The notes: generated by a model not told the origin, from the sequence alone. A DNA stretch of 64,000 nucleotides from Polytrichum commune (GCA_950295325.1 OX485808.1:25380527-25444526), one strand, 5' to 3'; numbered from the stretch's first letter, positions 1 through 11,045 are shown. Translations and numbers: made by a program.

Positions 1-1120
1 TTGTAGGAGTGACGGGGGATTGAATGACTGACCTCAGCGGCGCTTGCTGCCTCTCCGAAGAATATCGTTCGTCCATACGACAGGAGGGTCAGGTAGTCGA
101 AAAGCGCATACACCTCACTGCTGGGCTGATGGATGGAGGAGATGACGGTGCGGCCATCCCTGGCTAAGTTCTTCAACGTTTGTACCACAAAGTACGCTGA
201 GGCACTACATCCGTAAGAAAATCTTAGCTAAAAAAATCCTCGTATCAGGTCATCTCAGCATCAGAATAAACCACCAATGATTTCACCTGAGTCCACAATG
301 GTTTGGAAGGTGCGGGGGTAGTAGGTACTCACCTGTCAAGACCACTGGTCGGTTCATCCAAGAAGAGCAAACGAGGTCGAGTTAAAATCTGCAACGCAAT
401 GCTCAGCCGACGTTTCTCACCCCCGCTTAATCCACGCACAAAAAAGTTCCCAACATACGAATTTTCGCATTCAGACAATCCCATCTCCATGATTGTGTTG
501 TCCACAACCTTCTTCTTCTCCGCTTTCGTCATCTTCCCTGGCAACCTTAAGTCTGCCGAGTACGTGACGCTCTCTCGAACGGTCAGCGTGCCTATAAGTA
601 CATCCTCTTGAGTAACATATGCCTGTCATGTACAGAATTCAGCTCACTTTGTTATTAATTCGTCCTCGCCGCACCATGTGGCCATTATAAGCTTACACAT
701 CTGAGATGAGTACGCTCTTTAGAATCACAGAAGTTTCCCTGCATTTATTGATTATCAGGTTCCAATCTTGATTTTGTAGTGAGCTGATGTTCTACTCAAA
801 TAAGAATGCGTTTGACAAGAACGTACTGCAATGCCGTAAGAGAGGGTTGTCTTTCTCTCCCCGTTGAGTAGTATGTCTCCTGTCTGGATGGCGTTGGGAG
901 CAAGCCTCCCTGCATTCATCAACATTTGCAAAACTTAGTGCAGATGCATACTGCATATTGGCGTTGTGGAATGGCAGCTTGATAAATGCAAAGAACTCCT
1001 ACACAATGCGAATCTTGGGTCGATGTAGCTGCAACGTACCCGCTAAAGTATCAAGCAGTGTCGACTTTCCGGAGCCACTGGGCCCCATGATCGCCATTAT
1101 GGAGCCTGGTTCCGCATATC
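1..1120 (-). CDS. ABCG-subfamily half-transporter, partial (internal exons of the nucleotide-binding domain)
   Basis: Four exons can be joined in one frame on the minus strand: 1120-1040, 909-827, 622-333 and 204-33, all with GT-AG borders. In order they carry the Walker A motif GPSGSGKST, the linker [24 protein letters not shown], the ABC signature [16 protein letters not shown], Walker [13 protein letters not shown], and the H-loop region [17 protein letters not shown]. This order and wording is typical of plant ABCG (WBC) half-transporters, plasma-membrane exporters of lipids, cutin or wax precursors and other hydrophobic compounds. The 333/204 junction restores the usual D-S-A-S after Walker B. 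The transmembrane domain lies beyond the left edge. I could not find the exon or exons before Walker A within 1121-2220, so the N-terminus is either very divergent, further upstream, or lost. The substrate cannot be inferred. The exons contain no stop or frameshift, so this looks like a functional gene. Confidence 0.9.
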
Positions 1121-2220
1121 CTGTAAGACCATCACGGCTACATGAGATCGGTTTGATTGAATACTAGATGCGCTTGCTTCAATTGCCACTCCACACTAAC
1201 GTCCCATTTCCTCTGACCTGAAGGAAAGAAATTGCTCGTGGCCTCGATTGATAACCTTCTTGAATTCCCTCTTACGAGAACCACCAGCTTTACTTGCACA
1301 GAATCTAAGAACGCGATGCCTACTCAATACAAAACATCACTCGCGCCGGATTCTTGCAGGTAGTCTCTGAGATAAAACCTTCTCGTAGTTGTCATCAAAG
1401 ATACCATAATATTACTTACTTACTTCACGTTATTCTCGATTTCAGGTTAACCATACCTTTTCCACACTTTTGCAATATCTCGCGCCTCAAGAACGTCCTA
1501 ATACTTGCAGTGTATCAATAAAATAAACCATTCCTGCCTAGCCAAGCCTGTGAGTCCACTCCATCTAAGACATTTGCGACTAAAATCACAGTGATTATCC
1601 TCGTCTAGCTAACACCAAGACCGCCTTCAACGCTACCTCAGACAACTATGGTCTCCGTTACAGAAGGAGCTCTCATTCCAGAAGCACTCTCCCTACCAGA
1701 GAAATGACGACCGGCATGGCCACCAAACCAGATCGAATCAAAGAGAAGCTTAATACTCCAGAACAAAAATCAGAAATCCATCACAAAGATCCTTCCAAAC
1801 AGAGTTCACTCCGCAGAGTTTATTTTATTTTATTTTATTTTTTAAAAACTCTGTATTCTTGTTTTCATGTCGTTGCACCTGTGGCGTTCTGAAGGATGGT
1901 GCGATTTGGCTTCTTGCGAGAGGAGACTTGAACGCACAGGTCGCTCCAGGTAAGCATCGCTGTGTTGCTAACCTCTGAAACCCCCCCAGCTCCATTCATC
2001 GCGCCTCTCCTCTCTCCAGATTGCTGCTAAAGATTATCTGTGATGAAAATCGAACGAAAATCCCCCTTGGTTCAAAGTGATCCCTGCCTCCTATAATTAT
2101 CCTACCATTTGACAATCGCTCAAGAATCGTGGTCAAAAATAGAAGCGGAGGGGAAGATAAAGGCGGGTTGGGAAGGTACCCCTACGAGCCTGGTCGTAGC
2201 GGGCGAGCCTGGTCCGCCGC
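1121..2220. other. upstream of the ABCG exons; no recognisable coding sequence
   Basis: I expected one or more exons here encoding the ABCG N-terminus and saw no convincing match on the minus strand. The stretch has a short T-rich repeat (units of TTTTA) near 1819-1843 and ends at the 8-bp target duplication of a hAT element. Confidence 0.5.
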
Positions 2221-2228
2221 CCTGCGGT

Positions 2229-3398
2229 CAGTGTTCAAGATTGAAGCCCTCATATGAGTTTCATTTTGAAGGGCTCTAAAATTTGAGCCCTTCGGTTGAA
2301 GGGCTAGTTCAAATTCAAGACGTCAATTCAGTAATATAGAAATAAAATATAAAAAACTCATATTAAACTTATGCATGATTTATATGGTGCATGCTTCCAA
2401 TACAATGTGAAGAATTAAGAATCAACCATCTAACTCCACCTCTTCTAGTGATAATGCCCTACGCTTGTTGGTTCTTGTGCCAATTTTCCAAGATTCAAAA
2501 ATACTATCCCAATCCATGAATTCAACTCCTAACCCATTTAGACTAACCCTCATTAAAGCATCTAGTGTGTCAAGGTTGAGTCTAGTTCTCCTTTCACTCT
2601 TAACCCAATTTTGCTTTGAAAAACCACGCTCACAAACAGCAGTGCTAGTTGGGATCACAAGTATGGCTTGCCATAGCGACATCATAGTTGGCCAATTAAT
2701 CATGAACTCCCGGTCATTGCCACAAAAAACCCAAGCTTCTTGCATACTTCGGCGTTCACAAACGGAACATAACATCTCCACGAATTCTAGCAATTCCGCA
2801 TTGCATTGATTAACAAGGTCATCGCTCCAACGGAAATGTGTCACCAACCGGTTCAACCATTGTTCCGTTAATGTCCCTCTGTCCAATTCATCTACGGGAT
2901 AGTGCTTCGGGCTAAAAAGCCGGGCCGCATTGAAAATGGACCACCACCATCATGCTCCACCACTACCAGTGTGTTGGCCTTCACCCCACAAAAAACATTC
3001 ATTCGTGATTAGCCTGTGAATTACATCACAAACCTTTAAATTTGTAGACCCAAATCAGCACTGATTTCACATTGATTGAATCACATCACACTACAACACT
3101 GACTCAATGCTTACCAAAGAAAGGGTTGGATTCCAATCTTTTGGAAGACCTAAAAAGTTGAATTCCAAGTCAGATCGATGTTGAATGAATCATTTGCTAG
3201 GTGTTGAGGTTGTCACTGTAGCGACCTCCTCGTCACTGTAGCGCTACAGTGTTGACGGGTGTAAAAATTTTGAGGACGTCAAGTGAAGTTTTCATTTTGA
3301 GTGTGGGGTTGCATTTTGAAGGGCTGTTTTGGGAGAGGTATATTTTGAAGGGCCAAATCGCGTTTGAAGGGCATTGAAGACTTCAATCTTGAACACTG
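2229..3398 (-). mobile_element. short hAT transposon with perfect TIRs and 8-bp target duplication
   Basis: Both ends carry the same 18-bp terminal inverted repeat, CAGTGTTCAAGATTGAAG, at 2229-2246 and its reverse complement at 3381-3398. The element is flanked by the identical 8-bp duplication CCTGCGGT at 2221-2228 and 3399-3406. Inside both ends the heptamer GAAGGGC is repeated in several copies, as subterminal repeats of hAT elements often are. An 8-bp duplication and a start in CA are hAT hallmarks. The 1170-bp element encodes only the C-terminal part of a transposase (2422-2886), so it is an internally deleted copy that would need a transposase in trans. Perfect ends suggest a fairly recent insertion. 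Confidence 0.93.
2422..2886 (-). pseudogene. hAT transposase C-terminal dimerisation domain remnant
   Basis: An open frame of about 154 residues lies inside the short hAT element. It contains the hAT dimerisation signature: LWQAILVIPTSTAVCERGFS followed by a basic stretch (SERRTRLNLDTLDALMRV). This block forms the C-terminal end of hAT transposases and of domesticated ZNF862-like proteins. The BED zinc finger and most of the RNase-H-like catalytic core, which should come before it, are missing, so the product cannot be an active transposase. The first in-frame ATG is probably not a natural start. It ends with an acidic tail (SLEEVELDG). Confidence 0.85.
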
Positions 3399-3719
3399 CC
3401 TGCGGTGGACCTCTAGGCAGCCATGAGAGTGCGCGGCAGTTGACGCCGCGTTCAAGGAGTGTTGTATGTTGTATGTATTCATTTGCCGCTACCTACCTGC
3501 CTGCAAAATCCATGATAATTATGTGTAACCTGACACCTATGCCATCACATACATTATTCTCATCATATCAGTGGGCTGTGGGACTGCCACTATTCCTGCA
3601 TTTGGGAATACTACTGGAGTGGAATGGAATGGGAATATCCGGGATTACTACGTGGAACACAGTTCGGGAAGTAAGTTTTTGAAGCCTTACTGCCTAATTG
3701 CCGCTAGTTGCTACCAAGG

Positions 3720-4216
3720 CACGGGTAGATCACTCTAAGGCATTTTTGTGCACCACGTGCGGCTGGGGGTTTTTTGTTTTGGGGCTATTTACCTTCAAGG
3801 GTTGAATTAAAGCCTCCCTATAATTACTTAAATTTCAAAAATGGCCCATTTGTTTGCACCCTTCCATTACTTATATTGTCCAAGTCACTGCAATTTTTTG
3901 TACTCTATATTCCTTTTAAGTAATTTTGGACAGACGGAAATCCCAATTACCATCCATCCCCGTGAGTCCTAAACCCATTTACATACCATACTAAACATAC
4001 CTTCTAGGATCCCTATCTTCAACCCCTATATTAATTTTACAAAAAAATAATGGCCCACGTTTTATGTCCATCTAACTTACTTATAATGGGATTGTCTACG
4101 TTTAATGGCCCCTTCATTATTTGGAATTCCTTTATAATTTTTATTTCAAATGATTTTAATCCTCTCTATATTATGCCGCACGTCGTTTTTAAAATGCACT
4201 AAGTGATCTACCCGTG
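3720..4216. mobile_element. hAT-type MITE, 497 bp, with perfect 8-bp target duplication
   Basis: The ends form an inverted repeat: CACGGGTAGATCACT at 3720-3734 and its complement at 4202-4216. Similarity continues inward with gaps (a GCATTTT block on both sides). The flanking octamer TACCAAGG is present at 3712-3719 and again at 4217-4224. There is no coding potential and the interior is AT-rich. An 8-bp duplication fits hAT. The terminal sequence differs from that of the neighbouring 1170-bp hAT element, so it was moved by another family. Removing the MITE and one octamer gives continuous sequence within the older hAT relic around it. Confidence 0.88.
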
Positions 4217-4567
4217 TACCAAGGGTTGGATTTTTCCCAATTTACATCGGCAACAACCGCTCTTTTGTAAAATCAATCGGCCAATTGCCTCTATTTTCAT
4301 ATTTTCATTGCCCAATATCCGATTAAATGGAATTCATATCCGCACTAATTGTTTAAAAAATGTATTAGAAATCATTTCTTAGTACAAAATCTTGAATAAG
4401 TGAAAAGAAAGGCATGTTCAAAACTTTAAATTTGAAGAGTTACTATCCTTGGCAGGAATTGAACCTAGCAATGCCTTCACTGCTTGAAGGCCAAGGGTCC
4501 CCCAATTCTTCATAGAAGCAATTGGATTTGGTCATGGAAAGGTTGCATAATTCAAAAAGTTTAAGGT

Positions 4568-5350
4568 TTAGGGTACTTCCTCAAGTGCATCATCAGATGC
4601 CCCAAACAAATAGTGCTCTGGATTGCTATACAAATAGCGAAACTTAGCAGCATCCTTCCAAAGATCTAGAGCACTTCTAAGAATGTCATCAAAACCATTG
4701 TCTAGGCCTTCTATAGCAACACGCATCATACTTTCTAAGTTAGATATAGACATTCGATTACGAAGTTTTTGTTTAATAGTATTTTGAACAAAAAACGCCC
4801 TTTCACATGTTGCAGTACTCACACATTGGCACTTAGCAATCTCAGCAAGAATCAGAAGGTTAGAATACTTCGCTTTCAAAGATAGAGACCAAGAAATTGA
4901 TGTCCATACATCTGCAAAAGTAAGATCCATCCACTCTGTACTTCCTTGTATCTTGAAAGCAAAAAACTCTTGCTTGCACAGTGTTGCATTCACCAACAGT
5001 GAAAGGAGTTGAACTCCTTGCATTTTTTGTACATTGTATTGCTGCAACAACCTATCCAACTCCACAACACCCCAAGAAGCCAAACCTACTTGTCTATGAG
5101 GCATGTGTAAAGGATTAAGAATTTTAAAACAATCTATAATGTCATTATCAACAAATCTTGCCTCTAAAGCACTACAAACCGCTTCAGAATAAGTTTTTTG
5201 AAAGTCCAAAGCACTCTCTAAGTCATGACCCAAAGGATCCCGAATCAAGTCTATAGAATGAAACTTAGAACCTCTAATTTCACTTGATACCATTTCCCGG
5301 GTATCGGCCAATATTTGAATACTTCTTCCGACTGAAATCCAGTAACTCAC
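4568..5350 (-). pseudogene. hAT transposase C-terminal half, open frame of 260 residues
   Basis: The open frame includes part of the RNase-H-like region and the hAT dimerisation block: LAEIAKCQCVSTATCERAFF, then KQKLRNRMSISNLESMMRVA. The CxSTATCERAF wording is the usual C-terminal signature of plant hAT/ZNF862-like transposases. The upstream parts (BED finger, first catalytic acidic residues) are not visible between 5350 and the right-hand border, so this is a truncated copy although the remaining frame is uninterrupted. It differs clearly from the transposase fragment at 2422-2886 and belongs to another family. Confidence 0.8.
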
Positions 5351-5547
5351 AAGAAGAATCGGCTACATTTCTGGGACATTTTATGGTCCATCAGCTAATT
5401 GCCGGAGGATTGAAATTACAGTCGGATTGCCATCCGATGGTTGGAAATTTGGACCGGCCATGAGGGGAAATCCATCGGCTGATAATGAACTAGCCGCCGG
5501 TTTCCCCGACCATTGACGTGGAATATTGACAGTCCCACAAAACATTG

Positions 5548-6132
5548 TTATGTATTTATTATTTTGTTTTTAAGACAGAAGGTCAAAACAACTAGCACCA
5601 AATGAATTAAGAACCACAAAGAAAACACGCCCACACCGAGGGGAAGCAAGCCCCTCGAACGTGAAACACCGCCACGTAAAATGGAACAACAAATGACCCC
5701 ACCAAGGACAACCCACCAGACCCTCCATGCCAAGGACCACCCTCACCCCACCGGCCAAGGATAACCCCCAAACCACCATCAAGCCCACCACACCGAGCTA
5801 AACGACCTACCTACGATGTTGTTTCAAATTCCATTCAATGTGTAAATTGTTCCTCCTACAAAGGGCATTCCTAGCACCCCCCAAGTTTGATCAAAACCTT
5901 GGAGCATGGCCGCAACAAAAAAGCTACTAATCTTGATATGTTTGATCACCCGTTCTCACGCCGCTTTGGCGTAGATAATAAGTTCATCTCAAATGCACTG
6001 CTTGACCTTAGACTCGTGCCATTGTTCAATACTGAACATTGTTTGGATCTGAACAATGTTATGAGGGGTTGTTCAAACACATAGTACCTATTCTAGCTCA
6101 TTGATGAATAAGCCCAAATATTATTAAGTTGT
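5548..6132. other. non-coding stretch, nothing recognised
   Basis: Short overlapping frames on both strands have no recognisable domain, and their composition (CA-rich on the plus strand) explains the lack of stops. I see no gene here. Confidence 0.4.
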
Positions 6133-6134
6133 TA

Positions 6135-6210
6135 CTCCCTCCGTCCCAAAATGATTGTCCTACTCCATATATGATTGCCCCAAAATGTTTGTCTTTGCCA
6201 TTATAGTGAA
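6135..6210. repeat. Stowaway-like MITE terminus (single end)
   Basis: The sequence CTCCCTCCGTCCCAAAAT follows a TA at 6133-6134. This is the well-known terminal motif of Stowaway (Tc1/mariner-type) MITEs in plants. The block CCCAAAATG(A/T)TTGTC is repeated about 25 bp further in. I could not find the opposite inverted end nearby, so only one terminus appears to survive, probably cut short where the LINE-like sequence begins. Confidence 0.6.
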
Positions 6211-6239
6211 GGGATTTATGGCCAAGTGGCTTCTAGCTA

Positions 6240-6770
6240 GAGGCCACATTATCCTTTCTACAAAATGATATGCATGGATTTGCAAGAGGATTTGTACATG
6301 TAGGGAATTTATACCTTAGTCAGTTAATACTCGCTTCCATGAGGACATTCCTCAATGATTTTGTCAAATTATACAAATGTAAATTGCACTTGAAGCAACC
6401 ATTGACATCACCACAACCCGAGATCATTGTTGCTTATTGCACCTCAAATCATAGACTTGTCATCGGAATTGGATGGTGGTTAACTATCCCTATCTCTAGA
6501 GATAATGGATTATGCCACTTTTGCTCTTCTAATGTAGTTAATTATGAGGCATGCTTTGGGCTAGAGTGTCCCCCTATGTAACTCCATTAGAGACAAGTTT
6601 CAATCACTATTTGAGAAAGTAATATTAGGAAGTCTCAAGTCTTTCTTTCAATTGGACCATCAAGTTTGAAATTAGCCTCTACCTTACAGAGACCACTGCA
6701 CTATGCCATTTTAGGGAGTTAGCCAGTTTGCCACCATCTTGATGTAATTTTAGTCCCATGAGCCTTTCGG
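6240..6770 (+). pseudogene. 5'-truncated LINE-type retroelement, reverse-transcriptase C-terminal tail
   Basis: The frame from 6270 to 6581 reads EIIVAYCTSNHRLVIGIGWW, then CHFCSSNVV and LECP. The pattern basic/Trp block, C-x2-C, then ECP(L)Y matches the zinc-binding tail that follows the reverse transcriptase in many LINE ORF2 proteins. A +1 frame change after LECP restores the usual continuation (NSIRDKFQSLFEKV and onward). The reverse-transcriptase and endonuclease domains are absent, as in 5'-truncated LINE copies. The unspliced frame has several stops, so it is dead. The family is inferred from motif wording only. Confidence 0.55.
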
Positions 6771-9313
6771 CTCCCTGGACTCCAAAATCAATTTCATTTC
6801 ATAAGAAACTACATGAGAGCCAGTGCCGCAAGAATGTGAAATGTCATTAAACAGATGAACCTAATGTGCAAAATGATACTGCAATAACTTAGTATCCCGA
6901 TCGACTCCCACTGCATGTGTGCAAGAGTGGAAATCAAAGGCTTCAATTATTCTTTTGTCAGGTTTCCAAACAGTCAGGGCGTCACTGCAGTTGGCATGTT
7001 CATGAAATTTATAGACCAAGCTTCCATGCTCCACTTTCAAGGGCATCTCACCAGAGGCCATGTTTGCAAAATTCCCCTACATTACCTTAAGGGCCCATTC
7101 AGGATACAACAAACTTTGAGCCTCCCTTCATACTCTCAACAATAGTACTGTAGTTTCCCACCAGCTTGGCCGGGTGTTGGCCTAATAATTACTTAAAGTG
7201 TCCAAATTTGTTAGGCAGCCCGGAAAAATAATATATCAAAATTGAGCATTTCCAAAATACAATTAAACCAAGTGAATCTGTGTTTTACTTGAATGGTTGT
7301 GGTGGTGTCCTTCTTCAGGATTTCTTTTAAGTATCAGTTTTTCCTAGGAGGCCACTGATGATGTGCTCGCCGTGTAGCACACAAACATTGTGCTACAAAG
7401 TCGACTAATCGACTAGTCAGTGGATGATTATGGAGAGGATAAAGATGAAGTTTTGTGGGCAGAGATAGACCGGCTCAGGTATAGATGCAAATGCAATGCA
7501 GCCAATTATGCTTGTCATTGACAAAGAAGGCATTCTAAGTAAGTATATGCATGCCCTTGTTAGCACCTCCATTTAGATTGTGCATGTAAGGATTTGTAGT
7601 AGCAACTTCAATGATCGATTCACCACATGCATTGCACTTAGACATTGCATGTGGGAAAAATTTCAATTTTTTCTTTGTAAATGTAGGCATTTTTTTTAGT
7701 GATTCATTATCATGCCTAAAGTATGCAATTATTGGGATACTAATCAATGAAGTCCATATATAGCAAGTGCACCCAATGTTCGTATCATGGCTTTGGGTTT
7801 GTTGTGAGGCACAATGATTTTCAATGTATACACATGAATTTTGTTACCACTTTGTGCCATGTGCCAACTAGGAAAAGTCCACTCTTTGCTAAACAAATGT
7901 GTATATTTTCACCTATAATGCATTGCGCTAATTTTATAAATTGTACATTGCCGAGCACCTTGAGTCTTTCACACTACTTGAAGCTTTTCAAAGACCTATT
8001 GGCCAACATAATAAGTGTCTGAATATAGGGTTTAAGATGTAAGACATGACAAAGGCTTGGTCTTGAGCTCAACAATAGAAATGATGGAAATTGGAGTTGA
8101 AGAGGAGGAAAAAAAATAAGAAAGAAGAGCAAGTATATTGCTTGTGACATAATAGGCTAGAACTATTACACCTTGCAATACCTTGATTATAACATCCTGA
8201 CCAAATATTTCTTGATACATTCCTACATCGATACATTTATAATCCTTCTGATTAAAGAGTTGTTTTGGCACCCGTGAAGGTTTGGCAATTAGGGTTCACT
8301 TGTAGGATAGTCAGCCAAACGAATTTGCAATTTTGGGACTCAAGTGCCAGATCCACTCAAAGTAAGGCATTATGAGGATCGCTTTCATTATTAAATTATT
8401 TTGTTCACAATGAAATACACCATGCATCCATATTTGAGGTAAGTTTCAAATGCAAACCTCCCGATCGAAATTTGTTGCAACTTATTTGAATATTTCACTA
8501 TAAATGTGGGTAAATGTAGCCAAATCATATTTGTACTATAAAAGGCTTGCAACCCAATTGCACATGGCATGGTAGGTGGCTTCTTGATGTCTTCATTTGA
8601 CAATGTTATGCATGTAGTCTATAGGATAATGCACTTGACTACATTAACATGGTTAATTTGTAAGGCTGGGCGTTTTGGGATTGGGACCTTGGTAGTTGCG
8701 TAAGTATTTATAACCAAGGTACTTGTCCAATTCTGATGGGGAATCGTCTGATCGGCCACCCGAATTGGAGCAACGACTTATCACGCATTTTAGTGTGCAT
8801 TTGGAGCTTTGCCGGCAGTTCAAACACCATGTGAGCAGTGTGAATTGTATCCTTTGCGATTACAAGCCATTCAAGTCAGTCGGGGATGCTTACTTGCACG
8901 CCGCAAAGACCCGCACGAAGCCTATGGCCGTTGCAATAAGATGGCTACATGGTGGCAAGGAGTTGCCAAGACATTAACATGGTGCAATCCTTAATATAAG
9001 TCCACAATCTTTTAGTGATTACACCATTGTGCCAATATGGTTGTATCATACGTCGTTGTTCAACGGTGAATTAAACAATCTCGTGGTTCAAATGAGGGTC
9101 CAACAATACCTATTTGTCAAACAGAATGATGACAATTGCTTTAATCTTAATATAGGTTTATTTCCTAAATGTCAAGAAGCTCAGATGTACAAAAGAAATG
9201 CAAACATTGTTTTGATGGTCTTTTTGATTTGATTTAATCTGTATTTTGTATTTGAACATGCTAGATGCTATAAGATGTGGAATCTATAAGTAAACCAACG
9301 TGTTAAGGTACTG
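6771..9313. other. intergenic stretch, no recognisable gene
   Basis: Only short frames without known motifs occur. The best is 8723-8977 plus (84 residues, containing CILCDYKPFKS), which resembles no family I know and lacks any neighbouring exon. The region is AT-rich and probably consists of decayed repeats. Confidence 0.4.
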
Positions 9314-9823
9314 AGGCCTTCTCAGGGAGTGCACTATTCATTAAAACCAAGCATCACGTGCGTGCATGCCCCTTATTAAAATACCCCTGTATACATTTTA
9401 TTTTTGCTAAAATCAAGCAATATACTTACAAATCTCATTGCTTTAAAATACATTTCCATACATACACAAGGGTCCAAAAACAAATATAGAAATTGTATAT
9501 AACATGTGTACAAATGTTTGGAAATGCAAAAATATGGCCCTATTATATATATAATATCAAATCATGGATTTTTAGTTATAAAGTCGTTACTTAGTGGATG
9601 AAAAAACACATGATTCTTGGTCTAGGTCTGACTTGAACGCGGAAACGCGTAAATGCGTACTTTACATATATTTTTCTATAGCCTCATGTATATCTACTTC
9701 TTGCTTAATAGCAATATGTCTCTTGTACGTACATTTTGTACATGCTTGTTTTAAATAATACCCCTTTTGTGCACCCACGTGTATAAATACAGTACTTGAA
9801 CAGTGCACTCCCTGGGGAGGCCT
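9314..9823. mobile_element. 510-bp inverted-repeat element (MITE candidate, family unknown)
   Basis: A 27-bp inverted repeat with three mismatches borders the element. The left end, 9314-9340, starts AGGCCTTCTCAGGGAGTGCA. The right end, 9797-9823, read in reverse complement starts AGGCCTCCCCAGGGAGTGCA. Between them is AT-rich non-coding DNA including a TATATATATA stretch near 9545. No clean target duplication of 2, 3, 8 or 9 bp is visible at these borders, so the superfamily remains open and the true ends may lie a few bases in or out. Confidence 0.6.
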
Positions 9824-11045
9824 TAAAGCAACACTTTAAGAAACCTTTGCTATTTCAGGGGGGCTAAGTAGCTTTCAACAAAATTTCATATATATCAAGC
9901 TCTATGCAAATCTACAAACAAAACTTCAAAAACTAATAAATTCATGAGCAATCTACAAAAGTTCTCAAAGTCATGTTAAGGAAAGAGCCTTTTACTCTCA
10001 ACTAGGGGGACACTAGTGAAATTCGATTGCTAAGTGAGAATCATCCTAAAGTCAACCTAGTTGAAGATGAGGATCTTCGATGAGATTTCATTGTTGTCCC
10101 CTTTTGTGGAGCACTTCTTCCACCGCATTGTTGACCATATAGTTTAAACCTACCAACCTTTTTAAAGTCCTAGTTACCAATTATGCAGTTCTGAACCAAC
10201 ATTTAGTAAGCAATTAATTTTTAGGCGTCAAGAGGATTTATAAAAATCATGCTCCCATCTTCAATGAATTCACCTCAATAAGTGTTAAATTGGATTGTTG
10301 GATGACCGGACTATGTATTGCATAGACATATCACCACACATCATGCACACATTATTGGCCAAGTATTCATATGCATACGTTGACAATGACGTGCAAGTTG
10401 GTGATGTGGTGGTAGATAGAGTAGGATTCAACGATGCTGAAAGTGTGGTAGTGACCTCCTAAACATTTTTTTGGAACAAAGACCTATTGATGTTGCACAT
10501 GTCATCCAGGTTATGGAAACTTGAACAAGGAATAGGATGTTGGTGTGCACAACATGTTCATCAACCCACTAATTGTTCATGAAACCCACTAATTGCGCCT
10601 AAAATTGCTCCATTTATTTGTACCCCCATAATTGTTCAAAATTCGTCCAAAAACTGTAAATAAAACTTTTGGTACAATGTCCCTAAACCGAGAATTGTTG
10701 ATGTTCATGAGAGATACATTCATATGTTGTGAACTGTTGTTGTATTTCATTTCATCGTTCATTTGACAAGTTGTAGGGTTTTAATTCCAGAATGAGTAAG
10801 TGTGTGTGTGTATTCATGTGGGTGTTACAAAGTGTGAAGTATGCTACCCCCGGTAAGTGTTATTAATGTGTTGACACCAGTGAATCGAAGGAAGTGCTGT
10901 AAGTTTCCTAGCTCTGAGCGAGTTGTGAGAATATAAGTTATATACAGTATATACGTTTGTGATGAGCCTCTCCTGGCCTGGCCTGGCCTACATCGATCAC
11001 ACATGCACGCATGTAAGTACGTGCGGACAGACCAATGTATGCGGA
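9824..11045. other. intergenic stretch, no recognisable gene
   Basis: AT-rich DNA with many stops in all frames. A short GTGTGTGT run lies near 10800. I see no motif, RNA gene or transposon border that I can support. Confidence 0.4.

Larger units (their letters stand above)
3570..5547 (-). mobile_element. older hAT relic, interrupted by the MITE; borders tentative
   Basis: A hAT transposase C-terminus (4568-5350) lies between two imperfect inverted repeats. Reading inward, the left side has GTGGGACTGCCACTATTCC at about 3578-3596 and the right side (reverse complement) GTGGGACTGTCAATATTCC ending near 5537. The motif AATTGCC recurs near both ends (about 3694, 4280 and 5397), like subterminal repeats. 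I found no matching 8-bp duplication at either possible border, so exact ends are uncertain and the copy is older than its neighbours. The MITE at 3720-4216 is nested inside it. Confidence 0.5.

Noticed and set aside
4440-4515. tRNA-like text on the minus strand (GGTTCAATTCCTGCC resembles a T-arm)
   Set aside because: The T-stem does not pair properly, and no acceptor stem, D-arm or anticodon arm can be built around it.
8723-8977. 84-residue plus-strand frame with CILCDYKPF
   Set aside because: One Cys pair is not enough for a zinc finger; no family resemblance, no partner exon, and another frame is equally open.
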